Positions 22,290 to 32,900 of a DNA stretch of 64,000 bases are shown one piece after another (the stretch's first letter is position 1; the number at the start of each line of letters is the position of its first letter). The notes beneath the pieces were generated by a model. That model was not told where the DNA came from, did not search any database, and was given only the letters and a program-made list of their open reading frames with translations. The DNA is taken from the NCBI GenBank assembly GCA_034401795.1, contig CM067374.1, positions 137,854,508-137,918,507 of the forward strand, in the 5' to 3' direction. Both the position numbers and the translations under genes were made by a program. The stretch is from Chaetoderma sp. LZ-2023a (lineage: Eukaryota; Mollusca; Caudofoveata; Chaetodermatida; Chaetodermatidae).

Positions 22290-22392
22290 TGACATGTTGA
22301 ATATTTTGAAATTATTTTGACTGGAAGATTTCGCTGCCTAAAGCAGCAACAGCTTCCAGTCAAAGTAACTTCAAAATATTCATCAGTTTGAT
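22290..22392. repeat. Family A element (A7)
   Basis: Arms 'ttgaatattttgaaattatt' / 'ttcaaaatattcatcag' with 'gactggaag' / 'cttccagtc' and a 'gctgcctaaagcagc' centre. Confidence 0.85.
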
Positions 22393-22502
22393 GCCGATTT
22401 TCAATGACACCTTTACCAATGTCTGTACATATCTGCCAACGCATACTACATACAAATGTCTGTATGACCAAGTGAATATTGTGCATCGTGAACTTAGATT
22501 GG

Positions 22503-22504
<2 letters not shown>

Positions 22505-22539
<35 letters not shown>

Positions 22540-22540
22540 G
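22505..22540. repeat. (ATT)n microsatellite
   Basis: About 11 uninterrupted att units. The following 22541-23040 holds only a weak inverted pair (aaactgctgttc-type, about 22785-22853) and no gene. Confidence 0.95.
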
Positions 22541-23039
22541 TTACAACTGAGTGAATATTGCAGCCTTGGTCCTGCTTATAACACAGTACTATAGATCATT
22601 CTAATTTCCACATTCAAAACCAGCCCACTATGCTATAAATATACTTAAAATAAATGAAATACAATATAACTAAATATAGAACTATTAGAGATATGTTGTT
22701 ATATTAATAAATCAACCCTGTTTATATTAGATGATCTTAAGCACTTTGATGACAAACTTAATCCTTCGAGATGCAGTAAAATAGACTGCTGTTCATTTTG
22801 GAAACAGTTTGCCTGTTTATGACGGCGACATGCTTCACAAACTGAACAGCAGTTTTCCTATGAAGGTAAATGTACTTTACTGGTCTAGCAGGTAGTGAGC
22901 TACAAATGTTGGTCCATATTTCAACTGAACAAGCTTGTGTGTTTGTTCCTAGTGATTGATAAAAACTAGAATAGCACTACACCAAGGTTAATGATTAATG
23001 TATTGAAGCATCTGTGTGCAAATATGCATGTCCGTGTGC

Positions 23040-23046
23040 ATGCATG

Positions 23047-23078
<32 letters not shown>

Positions 23079-23092
23079 TGCGTGTATGTGGC
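23040..23092. repeat. (TG)n/(CGTG)n microsatellite
   Basis: tgtgtgtg followed by cgtgcgtgcgtg units within a longer alternating purine-pyrimidine stretch. Confidence 0.9.
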
Positions 23093-23434
23093 AAGTACTG
23101 CGTGCATGTGTTGTGCATAAAAGGTAGATCACTGATTGGTTTAGCAGTTATATAAACTCGTAACAAAACATTTAATAAGGCAACAAGAAGTATAGAGCTA
23201 GTATAAAATATAACAATAACAATTGCTTTCAATAGATACTATGCAAAACTGGTCCCACAGCATTTGTCGAGTATTTTTTTTTTTGTGTTTTAATAAATCG
23301 CTCGAACAAAATAATAAAAAATAATAAAATAAATCTGCTTGTACAAATTGCAGTTTATAAATTGATAATGCCCAAGCAAGGACATAACAATTAATGGTCC
23401 ACCACACTGCCACCTGGTGACCAAGCAAGGATGT

Positions 23435-24175
23435 AACCCTTAATGGTCGACCGCACTGCCGCCTGGTGAGGTGTTGAGAAATGTCAACCTGCAGGCCAAG
23501 TGGCTACTGTTAGAACATGTATCAGTGAAATAGCTAACTAGGGGGAGTGATAACAACGTACTGGGTCTGTTTTGCTTATGGTGTGCATGTCGACCCAGGG
23601 AAGGCGGTGACCCCTACCCTGCTTGGTTGATGCCTGTCGGCTCCATTGTGTGGAGCTGGTGGATCCAGTGGCATTCTTTCTGTCTTCTCCATTTGGTGGA
23701 TACTTCATCCTCAGGGTCCGAAGATAGGACCTGGATTATTCTGAATTGCATGTTAATTCTAGAATGCCTGGGTCTGTTGAAATGCCGTGAAACTGGAGTG
23801 TCAGACCTCTCATGTTTTTAGAGGTTGGTGATCGAGCGTAGGTGCTCTTGAATGCAGATTTTAAAGGTGCGCAGCGTCTCTCCTACGTACTGCTTTTTGC
23901 AGACTGAGCATGTCAATAAGTAGACTATATTTCTTGTCTGGCAGTTGCCGATGATTTTGGACCTGTAGGAGAGCCCTGTATGGGAGCTAGAGAAGAATCT
24001 GTTCTGCATTGTGTTGCAGTTGTTGCAATTTTTTGTGGTGCAATTCTTGAGTGGGTTTCTATGGGGCAGTGTTCTGCCCACCGACCTAAATAAGAGCACC
24101 AATTTTTCAATATCTTCTGCTGGTCTGCAAATGGACATTATAAAGGAAAGATTTTAGCCCCTTGACCATCAAGAT
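23435..24175. repeat. Family B element split by an insertion
   Basis: The left part (23435-23505: 'taacccttaatggtcgaccg' ... 'tgtcaacctgcaggccaag') matches the left end of the complete copy at 31.69 kb. The right part (24110-24175: 'tcttctgctggtctgcaaat', 'ggacatt', 'ccccttgaccatcaag') matches its right end. The roughly 600 bp between them contains the Penelope-like fragment. Nested insertion is the simplest reading. Confidence 0.65.
23818..24120 (-). pseudogene. Penelope-like element remnant: GIY-YIG endonuclease end
   Basis: The minus-strand ORF (about 100 aa) reads ...KNCTTKNCNNCN..., then IGNCQTRNIVYLLTCSVCKK and QYVGETLRTFKICIQEHLRS. The Cys-rich linker followed by a GIY-YIG-like core (VYLLTC, QYVGET, then the helix with the usual Arg replaced) is typical of the C-terminus of Penelope-like retroelements. 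No RT is left nearby. The first residues (MSICRP) come from the adjoining family B sequence, so the ORF start is not original. About 10% of a full element is present. Confidence 0.8.
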
Positions 24176-24234
24176 TAGTAAAGAAAACCATCAATGCAGG
24201 CTAATTTATCATTGGTGTGTGATTGTCTTGCTCC

Positions 24235-24345
24235 AGATATCCGCATTAGTGGTAAATTACAAATAGTCTTCTCTTGGTCTGCAAATAGACATTGCTCAAG
24301 ATGGCTGCCTGGCCATTACTGGGTTTAAACAAGAAATACACATCT
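24235..24345. repeat. Family B element, right half (B5)
   Basis: 'attagtggtaaattacaaat', 'agtcttctcttggtctgcaa', 'atagacatt' and 'ggctgcctggccattactgg' match the right half of family B. Confidence 0.7.
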
Positions 24346-24454
24346 ACTGACATGAAAACAATTTCTTCATAACGATCATCCTAAACCAAACATATAACAC
24401 AGGTCTTACGATTAACCCTTTCAGCCAAACAGACCAGATATGACAAATTCTGAT

Positions 24455-24530
24455 ATTTACCCAATATTCTGCTAAATATTTTAAAAACTATTTCACTGGA
24501 GATTATCGTGGTCAAATTAATTTCAAAATA
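24455..24530. repeat. Family A element, reduced (A8)
   Basis: Preceded by 'gattaaccctttcagcc' (about 24412). Arms 'ctaaatattttaaaaactat' and 'attaatttcaaaatac' with 'ttcactgga' are recognisable, but the centre is lost. Confidence 0.5.
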
Positions 24531-24689
24531 CACCACAATTTGTATGTGAAATTGAGATTGTGTGAGTAAGAGTGATTGAGACGGTTAACATGACGGCTGA
24601 ACACATCATTATGAACATCAATGTTACATTTCATCATCTCATACACGACGACTTATAGAATCTGCAAAACATGCCGGCAGGCAGTGTTA

Positions 24690-25210
24690 ACCCTATCACC
24701 CGCAAAATTGTTGAAAAATGTACACCAGTTTCTTTGTTACTGATACAGTAAAAGATAGAATATTGACATCAGAGTGCTAGGAGCTAAGCCACTTAATGGG
24801 AAAGAAACTACAAACATTTGCTACGTGAATGTCCATTTGCAGGAAAGGAGAACAGTATATTTGAAAATCTACCATTGAAATAACTGGCTCGGTTATCGAA
24901 CCAGTCATTCCTGTTGCAAATTTTCAAATGTACCCGTCTCTTAGCCTGCAAATGGACATTTATCAAAACTACAGCGGAGGTCATTTTGGCCGGCCTGACC
25001 ATTAAAGAGCGAAAGCATGCTAGTAGCCCTTACCACTTTGATGTCAAAATTTTTAATTTTCAAATTAAATTAAAAGATGAACTGTTAGTCATTTATCAAC
25101 TGTAGTAGACAGTAACATCGTCCAGCAAAATTGTTGAAAAATGTACGCCAGTTTCTTTGTCATTGATACAGAAAAATATAGAATATTGACATCTTAGTGG
25201 TAAGAGCTAA
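24690..25210. repeat. Two family C elements with a family B element between them
   Basis: 24690-24783 is a half family C ('caaaattgttgaaaaatgta' ... 'attgacatcagagtgctagg'). 24800-25005 is a family B copy ('gaatgtccatttgcagg' ... 'ctggctcggttatcgaacca' ... 'cctgcaaatggacattt'). 25026-25210 is a near-complete family C ('cccttaccactttgatgtca' ... 'gacatcttagtggtaag'). 25211-25595 has no recognisable feature. Confidence 0.7.
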
Positions 25211-25599
25211 TTAATTTGAACTTTATAGTAACTCAAAATTGGCAATCAAATTCGATGACATAGATGAAGCGCTAATACCATCAGTTTGAATGATGGAGTT
25301 ATAATCTCCGGATTTGAACAAATTTTACAATTAAAAGTAGACAATAAACAGAACAACGCTATTCAATAGTCGTCGTTGTAATACACAGAGCTCACTAAAA
25401 TCTCTTAAAACCTGTAATTAATACAGTATATAACAGAGGCGTTAGTGAGCGCTATGTTAAAGCTGAAGTGACATAGTAAAATAATCATTACAAACTAATA
25501 CCAGTCAGTAATATACGTTTTATACTTGTCCCAGCTCAGTAAGAATTCTACCAACGGGTGATCATTGTTAGAATGCTAACTGTAGCAATGACAGATCTT

Positions 25600-25742
25600 T
25601 AACCCTTGAAATGGCATCTTTATTTCAAGGCAATTACGGGTTGACCCATTCCAGTCAAATTATTTTCAAAATAATCCAGCAGAATATTCTTTACATCATA
25701 CAGAATTTATTATTTCTGGTCTGAATGAGATAACGGGTTAAA
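25600..25742. repeat. Family A-type element, weak (A9)
   Basis: Left 'aacccttgaaatggc', middle 'ccagtcaaattattttcaaa', right 'gagataacgggttaaag'. The left arm is degraded. Confidence 0.5.
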
Positions 25743-25964
25743 GCAACATTTATAACAGTTCTGAATTACACGTGTATTAAGAAACTGGTGAGGAAACAGC
25801 TTTAAAGCTTCATGAAACAAACAGTATCTAGATATCACCTCGTACATAAACAATACATATAACATGCATAGATAGAGAGATAGAAGTTGCTTTATAAGCA
25901 TGCCAAGAAGTATTGCAGATTTTGCTTCATTCACAGTCATATATCTATTCACTGCATTAACTGT

Positions 25965-26308
25965 CTCTCTGCTGCAAACCACCAGGTAATAATTTCAATG
26001 AGCAAAAACAGGGTTTTATCTTGATTTACAAATGGGCAGGGTACTACAAGCGATAGCGTGGCCATCTGGGGCCCTTTTGCTTAAAATTAGGGCATTTGTT
26101 GCCAAAATCAAATAAATTGAGTTTTAAGGATGGTGCTCTAAAATTATGGCAGGGTGGAAGGCCCATCAAGGTAAAACACTGAAAAAGTTGGACTTGCTAA
26201 GCCACCATCAACTTTCAGTCAAATTGTTTTCAAAATATTTAACAGGTCTAGAAATATAACTCTTGGAATGTGTCGTCTACAAAAACTCAGCAGTCAGACG
26301 GTTAAATG
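25965..26308. repeat. Family A element interrupted by about 150 bp (A10)
   Basis: Left 'aactgtctctctgctgcaaa' and 'ccacc', right 'gccaccatcaactttcagtc', 'aaattgttttcaaaatattt' and 'gtcagacggttaa'. The sequence between about 26010 and 26190 is foreign to the family. Confidence 0.65.
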
Positions 26309-26317
26309 CTATCCAGT

Positions 26318-26448
26318 TTTCAGTCAGCTTCCCACAATTCCTTGCACTTAATACTGTTTGACGCTAAGCGGAACCTGTACCACAGACCTGTAGAGGTTCC
26401 ACTTAACCGTAAACACCAGTAAGCGCAAGGAATTATGGGAAGTTGACT
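26318..26448. repeat. 130-bp inverted repeat
   Basis: The outer arms 'cagtcagcttcccacaattc' + 'cttgcactta' and 'taagcgcaag' + 'gaattatgggaagttgactg' are near complements. Inner 'aacctgtacc' and 'tagaggtt' also pair. No relation to families A-C. 26449-26790 shows nothing else. Confidence 0.75.
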
Positions 26449-26797
26449 GAAGACAGAATTATCAATATGTACATTATTATAAATATATCGCAGATCTATG
26501 AGAATTTGTATCAAAACAAGTTTCAGAAACATTCCATGTAAAAGGACACCGCATACACATAAGTAAAGCTTTGGAAACTTTGTGGCAGAAACACTGTCCT
26601 GGAAGGGGCATTCTGGTTTTCATACAAATGTAGAGATCTCATAAATCAATGTTCTACGTTAGGAAATCTGCTTTTTAATCCTTCATTTGTCTCTCGCCAT
26701 TCAGGTAGCGTTTTCGTTAAAGATCTTACAGAATTTACAAATTGCTGTTATGCTGAAACATTTCATAAACAATGTTCCGCAACGGTCTTGATACATA

Positions 26798-26945
26798 ATC
26801 ATTTGTGGGCCACGGTGACCATTTTTAAAGATATATCACTGAATTAACTGGCTGGATACCTGAGCCAGTCATTCCAGTGGTAAATATAAAAATATATATA
26901 CCCGGTAGTCTTCTATTGGCGTGCAAATGTGTATTCACTACGTGC
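26798..26945. repeat. Family B element (B7)
   Basis: 'atcactgaattaactggctg' then 'gatacctgagccagtcattc' and 'cagtggtaaat', ending 'cttctattggcgtgcaaatg'. Confidence 0.8.
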
Positions 26946-26974
26946 AGTTTGATATCCTTCTGCAAACAGCTTCT

Positions 26975-27155
26975 GCAGTGTCCATTTGCAGATCAAGAGA
27001 CTATTTTTGAAAATTTACCACTGGAATGACTGGCTCGGTTCCAGCCAGTCATCCCAGCGGCAAATTTTCACAAATAATCTCTTAGTCTGCAAATGGACAT
27101 TTGCTTTGAGAAATTTTTAATTTTCCTGAATAGATTTGAAGTTTAAAGGGCTAAG
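26975..27155. repeat. Family B element (B8)
   Basis: 'gtccatttgcagatcaagag' then 'aatttaccactggaatgact' and 'ggctcggttccagccagtca', ending 'ctgcaaatggacatt'. Right terminus 'tttaaagggctaag'. 27156-27870 has no recognisable gene; 27470-27510 contains two 'caggtcattccagttga'-like copies. Confidence 0.85.
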
Positions 27156-27877
27156 CAACCTTTCAGAAAATGAGTGAAGAATATTCAGACAACATCTCCC
27201 CAACAAAGCTTCCTTATGAAGGCTCACTGTAAACTAACCTGTTTATCACTGAAATATAACTTCTCTGGATTTGAAAGTATGAATGACAGCAAGATCGGCC
27301 GACATGACTCCCAGGTGTTATCACGGGATACAGACAAATTAACGGATACATTTAATCTCCTCAATTTAAGATAAACAAATATATTAAAGAATATAAAAAC
27401 ACATGACTGCATCTATGATATATTTATATATAATCATCAAGTGGCTTTAGCATGGAGGAGACAGGTCATTCCAGTTGAGAGGAGGGAGGACACGTCATTT
27501 CAGTTGACTCTAAGCTGACAATTCATATTTGCTTATCGCTATATGTATATTACAAGGACGTTTTGCATAACCCGTTTTTTTATGCGCAAAAGTTACGCAA
27601 CATAGTGAAACCTCTCTTTGGTTTTGTATTTTTCGTACATAAATATGTCAAATAAGGTTACGCAAACTGAATTGGGTTGCATAAAATAAATTTGCATAAC
27701 CCACAAATGGTTTGTGCACAACTTTCAATTTCAACAGACCTGTAATGTCAACAGGATCAAGAAAATAGACCTTTCTATTTTTTGGTATTCCCCGCACTTC
27801 ACTAGCTAAACTCTTCGCCGTGTTGGGATTGATCGATCCCCTAATGTCCTGACTATCAATTTCCTGAAAACTATACG

Positions 27878-28112
27878 GGTAAGTTGTTGAATATTTTGTA
27901 ACTAATTTGACTGGGTGCTGTTGCTGCCTATGGCAGCAGAGCACAGTCAAATTAGTTTCAAAATATTCAACAGGATATTTATTAAATAGTAAATACATAA
28001 ATTTCATATAACAATGCATAGTCCGTCTTCAAATATGAATTCGTGACGTACTTATCTACGTCATTCATGTTGATGTCATTCTTTGACAGATACTTTGGGG
28101 AAGGTGAATTAA
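27878..28112. repeat. Family A hairpin (A11) with CRE-rich extension (family F, copy 2)
   Basis: Hairpin 27885-27972: 'ttgaatattttgtaactaat' + 'ttgactg' pairs with 'cagtcaaattagtttcaaaa' + 'tattcaa' around 'ctgcctatggcag'. The extension has 'tgacgtacttatctacgtca' and 'tgatgtcattc' motifs and 'gggaaggtgaatt'. Confidence 0.8.
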
Positions 28113-28154
28113 TACATACATGTCTGATACATGTATCTATGTTCTCATAATGAA

Positions 28155-28330
28155 TGTACATTTAAACACTGAGATTATTTTAGAAAATATAGCACTTGAA
28201 TGACTGCCTTGATTACTGAGCCAGTCATTCTAGTGCTAAGTTGTCTAAAGTAATGTCTTAGTCTGCAAAATGGACTTTTCTTAAAGATCCCTGCTGAAAC
28301 TATTCCTATCCGGCTTGACGGTCATCGCCA
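28155..28330. repeat. Family B element (B9)
   Basis: 'atagcacttgaatgactgcc' / 'gagccagtcattctagtgct' palindrome, then 'tcttagtctgcaaaatggac'. Confidence 0.8.
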
Positions 28331-28477
28331 CTAACACTTAACATACAGTAACTTAGGCTGGTGTGATTGCTGCTTTGAATGATCACGATCGACTATTTAA
28401 GAATAATCGCAATTACTTGATTAATCAGCTTGGATACAAATCATGAAAACATAACAACAAAAGCACATCAATGACAA

Positions 28478-28640
28478 AAGCTGAAATGGTGCTTAGGAAA
28501 GTCCATATGCAGGGCAAATGGACATTTCTTAAAATGAATCACTGGAATGGTTAGGCTCAATTCTCGAAACAGTGATTCCAAAGAAACATTTTCAAAAATA
28601 TTCTTCTCTTGGCTTGCAAATAGACATAGATTCACTGAGA
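28478..28640. repeat. Family B element (B10)
   Basis: 'gtccatatgcagggcaaatg', 'aatcactggaatggttaggc' and the partner 'aacagtgattcc', ending 'cttggcttgcaaatagacat'. 28641-29520 is AT-rich without a recognisable gene. Confidence 0.75.
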
Positions 28641-29528
28641 AAAATGCCAATTTTCATGATCGATCTCATTAAAAAGTAATAAAAGGGTTGGAATTGAAAT
28701 GTTTGTTAAATTCAGTAGAAATTATTCATGATTATTTGATTATTTAATTTTTAATCATATAAATTCATGATTTAAAACATAATCGGGATTTTCGATTTAA
28801 TCACATAATCGCGTAAGCCTAATCTAACTGTTGTTCCTTTAGACAAGACATAAGAAACACAGATACCAAGATACAAGCTCATAAAGGAATGTATAAATTC
28901 AGCAGCGACGTCAATACGGGGTTGAACTGGTCCCTTCAAACCAATGAAATAGGTTTACAAAATGTGAATTATTAAAATGAATAGTTATCCGCTTTGTTGA
29001 CACTCCTCTCAGATTGTCAACTTTGAGCACAGTAGTAAATAGGTTATTGAGGATTGATAATTGCCAATATAAGATAAGATGATGAGGACACGACTATCAA
29101 AGATAGAACTAGGCAGCTGCTAGCTACAATGACAATACAGAGTTTATAACTTGTCATTTAGGTCAATTAATTATATTATATACAGTTATTTAGGTAAATA
29201 GAATTCCAGATCACAAGCAACTCTATGTCACTATGTTAAACATGAATTCATGTCTTTCTGTTACAATCTGCTAGCACTGAGAAAAAGATCAGATATTTAC
29301 AAATCATATAACAAATGTAGACAATATATTTTATTGCGTTCTCTTTGAATTTCTGCACTTAATTTGCCAATACATGAGACCATTGTACGGTTTGCCCAAT
29401 TAATTTTGAGTGATGCAGTCAAGATGTTCAAAGCTAATTACTTTCACATACATATTTTAATTATTTTAATAAAGTAATTTACACCCACTGCTGGTTAATT
29501 CCCACATATTACCGTGATATTTGACGAT

Positions 29529-29534
29529 TTTATT
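29529..29534 (-). terminator. Candidate poly(A) signal of the transgelin-like gene
   Basis: AATAAA on the minus strand, about 245 nt after the stop codon and in AT-rich DNA. It is a reasonable end for a short 3' UTR. Other AATAAA-like sites lie further downstream. Confidence 0.4.
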
Positions 29535-29778
29535 TCAAAGTGCTTGTATATTGAATATTCAAGCATACTTGTAGTAAATTTTTTGTCATTGTTAGCATTT
29601 GGTTGTTAATAAACAATGTTTTAAGATGTATTACAAAGCCAAATTGCATCATCCAAGACAAATATATTCAATTTAAAATATCTTAAAATATATTCTCAGT
29701 ACACACACTTATAAGTAATGATCCGGAACTGTTGTAAATACTGGACACACCATTAAAATGAGCACCTTGTAGCAGTTC

Positions 29779-29955
29779 CTAGTCGGTTATCATTCTGGCT
29801 TTGCCAAAGCTTTGTCCTGCTTGATTGGCTCCTTTATTTGTGCCCATCTGTAAGCCGATTATGCCCTGACCTGCTTTCAGTTGTTCCTCTGAGAAATCTC
29901 GCTTATTCTCCTCAGATTCTTTGGGACCAAAGCCAGGGAGTCCCCAGGAAGGTGC
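29779..29955 (-). CDS. TAGLN-like: Transgelin-like exon 4 (calponin repeat and stop)
   Basis: The acceptor is tttctag before GCACCT. Encodes APSWGLPGFGPKESEENKRD, then a linker and GIIGLQMGTNKGANQAGQSF, ending in MITD and TAG at 29779-29781. GLQMGTNKGANQAG is the calponin family repeat, an actin-contacting motif. 58 aa, phase 0 at its start. Confidence 0.95.
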   Translation of the reverse strand, partial: APSWGLPGFGPKESEENKRDFSEEQLKAGQGIIGLQMGTNKGANQAGQSFGKARMITD

Positions 29956-32900
29956 CTAGAAACAGAAGAACATCATCTACAATGGTAACACTCAGATGCT
30001 TAACTCTCTGCCAACTCACTTTCTGCAGACTACATTTTCAATGGGGTTTAACTCTGGATATGCTGAATATTTTGAAAACAACTTGGGCGTTTAAAAGGTG
30101 GGTAGAGGGGATATGGGAGCCCTCATCTAAAAAGGTTGGGCAGAGAGGATCCATAATGTAGAGTTTGATGGATCCACTATGCTTTGTTTTTCTCCCGATT
30201 GGAGGGTTTTGGGTGTATGCATTGAGGATCCCTCTTAAAACCTGCATAATGTATAAAGAAACACGTTTTATGATGCAGACGGGTAGATTTAAATGTTGAC
30301 TATGGGATCGGGTGACCCTGTAAACATGATATGTTTGTGTCGAGATTATCCAATGGTTGGGTCGAGGATTCCTTTCTCCAAAGCCAGAAGGTTTAGTCTT
30401 TCCCATAATATGTGAAAGAACTGCTTGGCGAAATGGATGAACATTATAAAAATATAACAGATGCGCACTACATGTAAGACGCAGAAGACCCCCAAAATAC
30501 CCAAAACTATTTTTGGGTATAAATTCGGGTATACCCAAATATACAACAAACACTGCACATGTGCAGCAGCTAATACCCGAATAAATTTTGGCATTTGTTT
30601 GAGTTACCCAAGAAAACGTCCTCAATGAGCATGTGCAGGCATGCTCAATGGTGAATACCCAAGCCGTACCCAATTGCCTATAAACAGAGGGCACTAAATC
30701 AGTACTAGGCATCCGACTTTGTTCTCAACTTGAGAACAGCGCCAGGTATCAATCACTAGTGACTGTGGCTATCCACGTTTTACTAGCCTACATTTTCAAT
30801 GGAGTCTTACTCTGGATATGCTGAATATTTTGAAAACAGCTAAGCCACCAACAACTTTCAGTCAAATTGTTTTCAAAATATTCAATAGGCCCAAAGTTAT
30901 TGCACATTGAAATAATTATCTGGTCAGACAACAGTTAACACACGTCGTGAAATATGTGTATCCATGATCATTAGACATTTACAGGCCATGATTGTTTATT
31001 AAAAATTTACTACAGGAATGAATACCTACATGTAGATCAATAATCGTGCCAGTTATTCCAGTGGTACATTTTTTTAAATGTGCACAATGAGGGCTATCAA
31101 TACAGCACCGGTAAAATGCCTGAATTTAACCGGAGAATTGTCTAGACATTTGTTCCAATGAACACACATAAAATATTTAATCACACCCGCAATCTGAGCA
31201 TCTACGGGTATGCATCATTTGCAGGACTTTGGGTGAACCCTCATGCCACTATGATAAACATTACTTGCGAGCCCGAGTTACTGATCGAGGGAAAACACAA
31301 TAAATGATACGATGCCGCAAATATATGCTCTATATCGGCATGGAAACCTCGAGTAGTATTATATACACTCACCTTCCGGCCGAGGGCTTGAAGACAAATA
31401 ACAACTTGATGGAGGTTCTGACCCTCGTGTAAATCAACTGTTTGAAATGCCTCAGGATCGGGAACACCGAGGCCTTTTGCGACTTCAACAAACAGTCCAA
31501 TCATCTCCATCTGTTTGAACGCCATTGTGTTACGTTTGTCTGCTTTAGCTTTGCTGATTGAGCCGGGTTTGAGAATGTTAGCCAGTCTGATGATAAACAG
31601 AGATACATGTATCTTCATTGATAGTTGACTGAATCAGATCACCAAAGCCCCTCACATCATCCTCAATACAGTAGACATTCTAATTGCTTAACCCTTTAAT
31701 GGTCAAACCACCCTCTGTAGTCGTCTTGAGAAATGTCAATCTGCAGGCCAAGAACTGACTATTTTTGAAAATTTATCACTGGAATGACTGGCTCGATGAC
31801 CGAGTCAGTCATTCCAATGGTAAAATTTCGTAAAGTCACCTCCTGGCCTGCAGATTGACATTTAATAAGTAAAATATTGCGATTAAAAATCAAATTTTTT
31901 TTGCCAATAACCTTTACCGCTCTGATGTCAATATTCTATATTTTACTGTGTCAATAGCAAAGAAACAGGTGTACATTTTTCAACAATTTTGGTGGAAGAT
32001 GTTGCTGTCTACGACAGCACTATCTAGCACCAAAATTGTTGAAAATGAACACCAGTTCATCTTTTAATTTAATTTGCAGTTTTGACATCAGAGTGGTAAG
32101 GGTTAATGAATGTCCCTCTTCAGACAGTATTTTACTTAATGAATGTTCATCTTCAGACAGTATTTTACTTAATGAATGTCCCTCTTCAGACAGTATTTCA
32201 CTTAATGAATGTCCATCTTCAGAGTATTTTACTTAATGAATGTCCATCTTCAGAGTATTTTACTTAATGAATGTCCATCTTCAGAGTATTTTACTTAATG
32301 AATGTCCCTCTTCAGACATTATTTTACTTAATGAATGTCCCTCTTCAGACAGTATTTTACTTAATGAATGTCCCTCTTCAGACAGTATTTTACTTAATGA
32401 ATGTCCATCTTCAGACAGTATTTTACTTAATGAATGTCCCTCTTCAAGCCAGTATTTTACTTAATGAATGTCCCTCTTCAGACAGTATTTTACTTAATGA
32501 ATGTCCATCTTCAGAGTATTTTACTTAATGAATGTCCCTCTTCAGACATTATTTTACTTAATGAATGTCCCTCTTCAGACAGTATTTTACTTAATGAATC
32601 TCCATCTTCAGAGTATTTTACTTAATGAATGTCCCTCTTCAGACAGTATTTTACTTAATGAATGTCCCTCTTCAGACAGTATTTTACTTACTGAATGTCC
32701 CTCTTCAGACAATATTTTACTTAATGAATGTCCCTCTTCCGACAGTATTTTACTTAATGAATGTCCCTCTTCAAGCCAGATTGATATTCTTGGGGTAAAT
32801 TTGCACAAATTTCGTTTGGCCAGCAAATGGACATTTCTCAAGATGACTGCTGAAATAATTGTTTGACCATTAAATGGCCTAAAGACCAGTGTAGACTAAA

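Noticed and set aside
30038-30712. 224-codon minus-strand ORF in intron 3
   Set aside because: It runs through a family A fragment and has no recognisable domain, so it is taken as chance.
31241-31618. 125-codon ORF taken as one protein
   Set aside because: Only 31373-31586 is coding (exon 3); the ends lie beyond clear AG and GT splice sites.
32036-32866. Plus-strand ORFs with repeated LLNECPSSDSI
   Set aside because: The periodicity comes from the 33-bp minisatellite in an intron of an opposite-strand gene; no splice or start evidence.
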